Of a DNA stretch of 10,792 nucleotides, positions 6,782 to 10,792 are shown in pieces. Position 1 is the first letter of the stretch; each line of letters starts with the position of its first letter. Source of the stretch: Lachnospiraceae bacterium (lineage in GTDB: Bacteria; Bacillota_A; Clostridia; Lachnospirales; Lachnospiraceae). The stretch covers positions 1-10,792 of the forward strand of contig JAFSFU010000297.1 in NCBI GenBank assembly GCA_017435025.1, given 5' to 3'. Both the position numbers and the translations under genes were made by a program. The notes under the pieces are model-generated. The model made no database searches, was not told where the DNA came from, and saw only the letters and a program-made list of their open reading frames with translations.

Positions 6782-7558
6782 ATGAAGAAATACATACAGT
6801 TAATCTTAACCGTATTAATGATCGGAATGATGAGCTTCTCGTCTTTGGCGTCCGGTATGTACGTGTACGACGAAGCCGGCCTTCTTGAAGCAGAAGAACT
6901 GGTTTCTCTCGATGCAGAAGCAGCTTCCATTTCAGAAAAACATGGATGCGGTATTTATGCAATTATTGTAAATGATTATCAGAAATACAGTAAAGGTGAT
7001 GTTTTCACAACCGCAACAGAAATGTACCACGGTCTTACTATGGGCAAAGGTGAAGATCGCGATGGCATCCTATTGATGCTTAGTATGGAAGATCGTGACT
7101 ATGCCACTTTCTTTTATGGTAAAAATGCAGAGTATGCTTTCAATGAATATGGTCAGATCCAGCTGGAAGAACAGTTCTTAGATGATTTCGTCAATAACAA
7201 CTGGTATGAAGGTTTCACTGATTACATCCATACATGTGATGAATTTTTGAGTCTTGCGGAGGATGGAGATCCAGTGCGCGAAAGTCATACATCTACATAT
7301 GTTGTAGTGGTCGCTGTTTCGATTGTAATTTCATTTATAATAACTAAAATTATGGAATCGAGAATGAGAAGTGTCCATACTGGCGGAAGTACAATATCTT
7401 ATGCGACAAACGATGGACTTCAGTTGACTGACTCTGGTGACTATTATCTTTATACAACGCAGTCCCGCAGAAGAATAGAAAGTTCAACACGATCTGGCTC
7501 CGGTTCGAGATCCAGTTCTCATAGCGGCGGCGGTTCCGGTCGTAGTGGAAAATTTTAA
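6782..7558 (+). CDS. ydjH: YdjH-like TPM-domain membrane protein
   Basis: Has 258 residues: a signal peptide (1-23, MKKYIQ plus a hydrophobic core and LAS/G), an extracytoplasmic TPM domain (about 26-160, VYDEAGLL start and the DGILLMLSMEDR strand), a transmembrane helix (172-189), and a cytoplasmic tail that turns basic and Ser/Gly-rich (228-258) and ends SGRSGKF. The TPM family includes bacterial YgcG and thylakoid proteins; several members bind metal or have weak phosphatase activity, but none has a firmly established role in this context. The Ser/Gly-rich tail ending in GKF is typical of YdjH/YgcG-type proteins. AAGGAGGG (6767-6774) overlaps the previous stop and is the strongest ribosome site in the cluster. 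It is the last gene of the cluster, before a bidirectional terminator. Confidence 0.86.
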   Translation: MKKYIQLILTVLMIGMMSFSSLASGMYVYDEAGLLEAEELVSLDAEAASISEKHGCGIYAIIVNDYQKYSKGDVFTTATEMYHGLTMGKGEDRDGILLMLSMEDRDYATFFYGKNAEYAFNEYGQIQLEEQFLDDFVNNNWYEGFTDYIHTCDEFLSLAEDGDPVRESHTSTYVVVVAVSIVISFIITKIMESRMRSVHTGGSTISYATNDGLQLTDSGDYYLYTTQSRRRIESSTRSGSGSRSSSHSGGGSGRSGKF

Positions 7559-7583
7559 ACATAAATACATGTATTACATCCTG

Positions 7584-7625
7584 AAAATAACCGGCATGTA
7601 CAAATTTCAACATGCCGGTTATTTT
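7584..7625. terminator. Bidirectional terminator between convergent operons
   Basis: A perfect 15-bp stem, AAAATAACCGGCATG (7584-7598) against CATGCCGGTTATTTT (7611-7625), with a 12-base loop. The flanking A and T runs allow it to stop transcription from the ydjH-like gene on the plus strand and from the recombinase gene on the minus strand. Confidence 0.93.
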
Positions 7626-7644
7626 ACTACTCAAATCATCTTTC

Positions 7645-7671
7645 GATTTACATAATATATTTATGTCTACC
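7645..7671. other. dif-like candidate Xer recombination site
   Basis: On the minus strand, the arm TTATGTAAATC (plus 7645-7655) matches the conserved XerD-side arm of B. subtilis dif (TTATGTAAACT) at 9 of 11 positions. The other arm GGTAGACATAA (plus 7661-7671) matches the XerC-side arm of E. coli dif (GGTGCGCATAA) at 8 of 11. ACATAA and TTATGT form a perfect inverted repeat. The spacer is 5 bases rather than the usual 6, and the region is AT-rich, so chance is possible. It ends 3 bases before the recombinase stop codon. Confidence 0.3.
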
Positions 7672-7673
7672 AT

Positions 7674-8723
7674 TTATTCTTCTCTTAGTCGAACCACATT
7701 TCTTGCACTGCGTCTGCGTTCATCCTCCTGTGCTGCATAATGTTTTCTTGTCGTATTGACATCGTTATGCCCAAGAACAGAAGCTACCAGATAAATATCG
7801 CCGGTTTCCCGGTATAAGCTGGTGCCGTATGTGCTTCGGAGCTTATGCGGCGTGATCTTTTTTAACGGTGTAACAAGCTTTGAATACTTCTTAACGAGAT
7901 TCTCCACGCTGCGAACACTCATGCGCTTTCTCTGCATCGACAGAAAGAATGCCTCTTCATGTCCCGGATAAGGATCGATCATTTCTCTCTCCTCCATATA
8001 TTTTTCCAGCACATCGCACACTTCATCACTGAAATATACAACAGCCTCTTTACCACCTTTTCGGAATATCTTGATTCCACAGTTTTCAAGATCCACATCA
8101 TTGATATTCAATCCGACACATTCAGAAACACGAATTCCGGTGCCAAGCAGAAGAGACATCATGGCCAGATCACGAACTTTTGTCCGTTCATGGTATATTT
8201 TCTGCTTGTCAGTCAATTTATCGCCTTCTTCAACCTGATCCAGAAGTTTAGCAACCTCATCAATTTCCAGACGAATAATTTCCTTTTCATGAAGTTTCGG
8301 ATTGCGCAGAAGAGCAGCAGGGTTCTTTTCAATACGCTCATTGCGGTAATAATAGTTGTAAAAACTCTTTAAAGAAGAGGATTTTCTCATGATACCACGT
8401 TCCGTATTGATCACCTCGTCGCCCAGTTCGGATGGATGACATTTTAAGTATTCCAGATATTCCTCCAGATCAGTAACTGTCAGTTGTTCCAACACTGAGA
8501 GAGGAATATTGTCACCCATTGCGGCAATCGCTGAATTCTGGGTTCTAAGGAATTCAAAAAATATTCTTAAGTCATATGCATACGCAATTCGGGTTCTTGT
8601 AGAGGTTCTCGGCTCAATTCCACGAAAGAAATCCTTACAAAAAGGCGGAAGTTCTTTAATTAGTTGTCTTAATCGCTTAATATTTTCGATATCTTTTTGT
8701 TCATGGTAAGTAAGGTTTGCCAT
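7674..8723 (-). CDS. Xer-like tyrosine recombinase (site-specific integrase family)
   Basis: Cuts and rejoins DNA through a phosphotyrosine intermediate. The 349-residue protein has an N-terminal SAM-like core-binding domain (about 25-140) and a C-terminal catalytic domain with the full set of active residues: R198 (GTGIRVSE), K222 (RKGGK), H293 and R296 (TPHKLRSTYGT), H319 (LGHNDVNTT) and Y329 (KHYA). It is longer than XerC/XerD (about 300) and has an N-terminal extension before the core-binding domain, which recalls XerS-type single recombinases. No att sites, excisionase or cargo genes are nearby, so a housekeeping role is likelier than a mobile element. Its ATG lies 3 bases after the ttcA stop, and its ribosome site (AAAGGGGG, inside ttcA) is about 13 bases upstream, rather far. 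It is co-transcribed with ttcA. Which Xer class it belongs to is not certain. Confidence 0.88.
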   Translation of the reverse strand: MANLTYHEQKDIENIKRLRQLIKELPPFCKDFFRGIEPRTSTRTRIAYAYDLRIFFEFLRTQNSAIAAMGDNIPLSVLEQLTVTDLEEYLEYLKCHPSELGDEVINTERGIMRKSSSLKSFYNYYYRNERIEKNPAALLRNPKLHEKEIIRLEIDEVAKLLDQVEEGDKLTDKQKIYHERTKVRDLAMMSLLLGTGIRVSECVGLNINDVDLENCGIKIFRKGGKEAVVYFSDEVCDVLEKYMEEREMIDPYPGHEEAFFLSMQRKRMSVRSVENLVKKYSKLVTPLKKITPHKLRSTYGTSLYRETGDIYLVASVLGHNDVNTTRKHYAAQEDERRRSARNVVRLREE

Positions 8724-8726
8724 AAT

Positions 8727-9485
8727 CTATAATACATCCCCCTTTTTGCTAGTTCTGATCGATGGAGCAGGAGAGGGCCATCCCTGAATGTTACCATCCA
8801 AAATCGCCCGGAACATTCTTTCTTTTACACCAGGATTTTCATGATTCAGATTTCGGATTAATGTTTTTACATATTCTCGTTTTGTTTTGCCGTCAACCGG
8901 ACAAGGATTCTTGCATACCGGAAGCGAATATTTGTTCTGAAAACCAATCACTTCGGATTCCGATACATACATCATCGGACGAATCACGGTAAGTTCCATA
9001 CGATCCAAATAAGTTTTCGGAGAAAACGTATAAAAACGACCTTCATACAACAACGAAAGCATCATCGTTTCAATAATATCATCGCGATGATGAGCATACG
9101 CGATTTTGTTGCATCCGGCTTCCTTTGCAGCTTGATTTAAAGCGCCTTTACGCATCTTCGCACACAGGGAGCATGGATTGGACTCCTGACGGGTCTGAAA
9201 AACGATTTCTGCGATTTCGGTGGGAATAACTGTATATGGAATAGAAAAGTCGTCGCAAAGGGCTCTTATCGCGCCAAAATCCTGAATACCGAAGCCCAGG
9301 TCTACCGTAAAAGCATGAATATCGAAATGCTTTGGATAAAAACGCTGCATTTCATGAAGTGCATAAAGCAGAGTTAAACTGTCTTTACCACCGGAAATTC
9401 CGATTGCGATTTTATCATTTTCATCGATCAAAAAGTAATCATCACAGGCCTTGCGGACCAGGCTTAAAAGTCTTTGAAGCTTCAT
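8727..9485 (-). CDS. ttcA: tRNA 2-thiocytidine biosynthesis protein, TtcA family
   Basis: A PP-loop ATPase that adenylates C32 of tRNA before sulfur transfer; TtcA proteins carry an Fe-S cluster. In 252 residues the ATP-binding SGGKDS loop is at 31-36, followed by VDLGF (61-65), the C105-x2-C108 pair (NPCSLCAKMRKG), the AYAHHRDDIIET motif (129-140) that fits TtcA, and C191/C195 (CKNPCPVDGK). The Cys pattern supports TtcA over TilS, which lacks it. It is shorter than E. coli TtcA (311), as is common for Firmicute versions. The ribosome site AGAAAGGAT lies about 10 bases before the ATG, under a perfect-consensus promoter. It heads an operon with the recombinase. The family is clear; the exact tRNA base modified is inferred. 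Confidence 0.87.
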   Translation of the reverse strand: MKLQRLLSLVRKACDDYFLIDENDKIAIGISGGKDSLTLLYALHEMQRFYPKHFDIHAFTVDLGFGIQDFGAIRALCDDFSIPYTVIPTEIAEIVFQTRQESNPCSLCAKMRKGALNQAAKEAGCNKIAYAHHRDDIIETMMLSLLYEGRFYTFSPKTYLDRMELTVIRPMMYVSESEVIGFQNKYSLPVCKNPCPVDGKTKREYVKTLIRNLNHENPGVKERMFRAILDGNIQGWPSPAPSIRTSKKGDVL

Positions 9486-9559
9486 ATAATGGTTAATCCT
9501 TTCTATTTTGTCTCAATTCTTCGTTAAACTGTAATTTCGCGAATAGTTAGATGTGAGTT

Positions 9560-9588
9560 ATTATACCTATTTTTGTTTGCATTGTCAA
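9560..9588 (-). promoter_or_regulatory. Consensus sigma-A promoter of ttcA-recombinase operon
   Basis: Reading the minus strand, TTGACA (plus 9583-9588) and TATAAT (plus 9560-9565) are both perfect hexamers separated by 17 bp. The leader to the ttcA start codon is about 65-70 bases. This predicts strong constitutive transcription. Confidence 0.9.
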
Positions 9589-9602
9589 CACTCTCTCAAC
9601 AA

Positions 9603-9644
9603 AAAGAACCTCACCATTGGAATAAATCGCTGGTGAGGTTCTTT
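9603..9644 (-). terminator. Terminator of the cytidylate-kinase-like gene
   Basis: A perfect 14-bp stem, AAAGAACCTCACCA (9603-9616) with TGGTGAGGTTCTTT (9631-9644), and a 14-base loop. On the minus strand the stem runs into TTTTT then GTTG. It begins 13 bases after the end of the kinase-like gene and directly precedes the ttcA promoter. Confidence 0.92.
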
Positions 9645-9657
9645 CTATATACATATT

Positions 9658-10293
9658 CTATTTTTTCATATAACCTTGTTTGACTGCAGCATATGCTTTG
9701 ATCAATTCGATAACACCATCATTGCCAACCTTTGAACTGTTGATACAGAGATCATAGCTCTTTGAATCACCCCAGCGTTTGTTGGAGTAATAATTATAGT
9801 AGCTGGCTCTTTTTTTATCCGTTTTCATCATCAGATCCTTTGCTTTTGATTCAGAAATCTGATGACGATCCATAAGGGTTTTGATTTTTACATCATCGTC
9901 AGCTGTAATAAATACAGAAATGACATTCGGATATTCCGCTAATGCATAATCTGCGCAGCGTCCAATGATCACGCAGGACTCTTCCGATGCAATCTGCTTG
10001 ATCGTATCGAACTGCGCAAGAAAGATTTTGTGATTGAGCGGCATATCCATATATGCAGAATTGGAATATCCCATTGAGTAAGTATCCATCACCAGTGAAT
10101 ATAAAAAACTGCTGGTAGGCTTTTCATCATGGGTTTCAAACAATTCTCGACACAGACCACTCTTTTTTGCTGCCTCGGTCAATAACTCCTTGTCATAATA
10201 CTTGATTCCCAACTCTTCGGCTAATTTTTTTCCGATGTGCCTTCCGCCGCTTCCACACTCTCTTCCAATCGTAATAATCAATTTATCACTCAT
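9658..10293 (-). CDS. Cytidylate kinase-like family protein
   Basis: A 211-residue P-loop protein of the Cytidylate_kin2 family. The nucleotide-binding loop is GRECGSGGRHIGKKLA (10-25), followed by YYDKELL (32-38), the CVIIGRCADYAL strand (107-118) that resembles the second core strand of CMP kinases, and a LID-like segment KTDKKRASYYNYY (157-169). The substrate is not proven; these proteins differ from canonical Cmk and are common in Clostridia beside other genes. I start at ATG 10291-10293 (MSDKLIIT): GGAGAGGAG lies about 9 bases upstream, whereas an upstream TTG (10300-10302) would overlap that site. It is a single-gene unit with its own promoter and terminator; a palindrome covers the -10 box. 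The rluA-family gene upstream runs in the same direction but ends before this promoter. Confidence 0.88.
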   Translation of the reverse strand: MSDKLIITIGRECGSGGRHIGKKLAEELGIKYYDKELLTEAAKKSGLCRELFETHDEKPTSSFLYSLVMDTYSMGYSNSAYMDMPLNHKIFLAQFDTIKQIASEESCVIIGRCADYALAEYPNVISVFITADDDVKIKTLMDRHQISESKAKDLMMKTDKKRASYYNYYSNKRWGDSKSYDLCINSSKVGNDGVIELIKAYAAVKQGYMKK

Positions 10294-10324
10294 ACGCCAC
10301 AACTCCTCTCCGCATATGCAATTG

Positions 10325-10349
10325 ATCTCTATAATTATATTATAGAGAT
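10325..10349. promoter_or_regulatory. Perfect 25-bp palindrome over the -10 box, likely operator
   Basis: Arms ATCTCTATAAT (10325-10335) and ATTATAGAGAT (10339-10349) are exact reverse complements with a 3-base TAT centre. The palindrome contains the TATAAT of the kinase-like gene and the expected transcription start, the classic position of a repressor site. It is reminiscent of Fur/PerR-type boxes (TATAAT/ATTATA), but those have a 1-base centre, so no regulator is assigned. Confidence 0.6.
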
Positions 10350-10367
10350 ATTTTCAAATAATTGCAA
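10339..10367 (-). promoter_or_regulatory. Sigma-A promoter of the cytidylate-kinase-like gene
   Basis: On the minus strand TTGCAA (plus 10362-10367) is a 4/6 match to the -35 box, followed by a 17-bp spacer and a perfect TATAAT (plus 10339-10344). The start codon lies about 45 bases beyond the -10 box. The weak -35 and the overlapping palindrome suggest control. Confidence 0.75.
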
Positions 10368-10390
10368 CATTTTAACAGGAATTGTTACAA
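10362..10390. repeat. Imperfect inverted repeat at the -35 box
   Basis: TTGCAACA (10362-10369) is the inverse of TGTTACAA (10383-10390) at 7 of 8 positions. The inner arm covers the -35 hexamer of the kinase-like gene. A second small inverted repeat, TACAAAA (10386-10392) with TTTTGTA (10400-10406), overlaps it and might act as a weak end signal for the upstream gene, but it is A-T rich. Both could be chance in such AT-rich DNA. Confidence 0.25.
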
Positions 10391-10423
10391 AAGCAAACAT
10401 TTTGTATTGCAATATCTCGCATT

Positions 10424-10792
10424 TTAAAGAACATCTAATAATTTTGTGAAGTATTCTGGTAAAGGAGCCGCGAATTCCATATACTCTCCTGTTCTGGGGT
10501 GTATAAATCCCAGAATTCCTGCGTGAAGTGTCTGTCCCTGAAGTTTAAACGGACATTTTGCAGGTCCATAAACCTGATCTCCGAGAAGCGGATGACCAAT
10601 GCTTGACATATGGACACGAATCTGGTGGGTTCTGCCCGTCTCCAAACGACATTCAATATGTGTATAGCCCTTGAAACGGTTCAGTACTCTATAGTGTGTC
10701 ACCGCATGTTTTCCATTCTGATGGTTGATACACATTTTTTTGCGGTCCTGCGGATGGCGTCCGACCGGTGCATCAATCATACCTTCATCGTC
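10424..10792 (-). CDS. RluA-family pseudouridine synthase, C-terminal part
   Basis: Isomerises uridine to pseudouridine in rRNA or tRNA. Only the last 122 residues are in the window; the frame stays open to the edge (DDEG before the MIDAPVGRHP stretch), so the Met at 10778-10780 is internal. The segment shows the RluA/RluD hallmarks DAPVGRHP, CRLETGRTHQIRVHM, SSIGHPLLGDQVYG and LHAGILGFIHPRTGEYMEF. The catalytic Asp motif (HRLD), and any S4 RNA-binding domain, would lie upstream, outside the window. No strong terminator follows the stop codon; about 55 bases on is the promoter of the kinase-like gene. RluD-type (23S rRNA) is the best guess, but paralogues cannot be separated on this fragment. 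Confidence 0.93.
   Translation of the reverse strand, partial: DDEGMIDAPVGRHPQDRKKMCINHQNGKHAVTHYRVLNRFKGYTHIECRLETGRTHQIRVHMSSIGHPLLGDQVYGPAKCPFKLQGQTLHAGILGFIHPRTGEYMEFAAPLPEYFTKLLDVL

Noticed and set aside
7959..8372. 137-codon plus-strand open frame within the recombinase gene
   Set aside because: It is antisense to the catalytic domain, which has all its active residues; the translation is low-complexity hydrophobic sequence with no family resemblance.
7674..8723. Recombinase as evidence of a prophage, integrative element or genomic island
   Set aside because: There is no tRNA target, direct-repeat att pair, excisionase or cargo gene; both sides are housekeeping-type genes, and it shares an operon with ttcA.
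9536..9543. TTCGCGAA palindrome in the ttcA leader
   Set aside because: Symmetry does not extend beyond 8 bases (next pairs mismatch), so it is too short to support as an operator.
10237..10449. 70-codon plus-strand open frame across the kinase-like promoter region
   Set aside because: It spans the start of a well-supported gene and its palindromic promoter, has no ribosome site, and its product has no recognisable features.

Overview
The window looks like a chromosomal segment of a low-GC Gram-positive anaerobe of the class Clostridia, most likely Lachnospiraceae-like. This rests on AT-rich intergenic DNA, strong AAAGGAG/GGAGG ribosome sites, consensus sigma-A promoters and the gene families present. 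No rRNA, tRNA, CRISPR array, insertion sequence or prophage block is visible. The lineage is an inference, because no sequence search could be run.

Layout, left to right. (1) Positions 1-1344 hold the 3' nine-tenths of an IMP dehydrogenase gene (guaB), closed by a strong terminator. (2) A 320-bp regulatory gap (1345-1664) holds three copies of an ACCAYACTTTT motif, a promoter and an AT-rich hairpin. (3) Positions 1665-7558 hold six plus-strand genes: a YdjI-like SPFH protein with four tandem C-terminal zinc ribbons, a DUF4428-type double zinc-binding protein, a DHH/DHHA1 phosphoesterase, an XpaC-family membrane protein, a YdjG-like zinc-ribbon membrane protein and a YdjH-like TPM-domain membrane protein. 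The run ends at a bidirectional hairpin. (4) Minus-strand genes follow: a Xer-like tyrosine recombinase and a TtcA-type tRNA thiolase, which share a perfect-consensus promoter; a cytidylate-kinase-like protein with its own palindrome-covered promoter; and the 3' end of an RluA-family pseudouridine synthase.

The centre of interest is the six-gene cluster. In Bacillus subtilis, YdjG, YdjH and YdjI are encoded with a PspA paralogue and form a membrane-associated envelope-stress system in which YdjG/YdjH sit in the membrane and recruit YdjI and PspA. Here the three homologues are present without PspA. Between the SPFH gene and the ydjGH-like pair lie a second zinc-binding protein, a DHH phosphoesterase and XpaC, a family better known beside TelA. 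My inference is a variant envelope-stress or membrane-organising module with a nucleotide-hydrolysing enzyme built in. A terminator-like hairpin between the DHH gene and xpaC may split it into two expression levels.

The minus-strand genes are mostly housekeeping (tRNA thiolation, pseudouridylation, chromosome-dimer-type recombinase). A dif-like sequence lies just downstream of the recombinase stop codon, which would fit a single-recombinase Xer/dif arrangement if confirmed.
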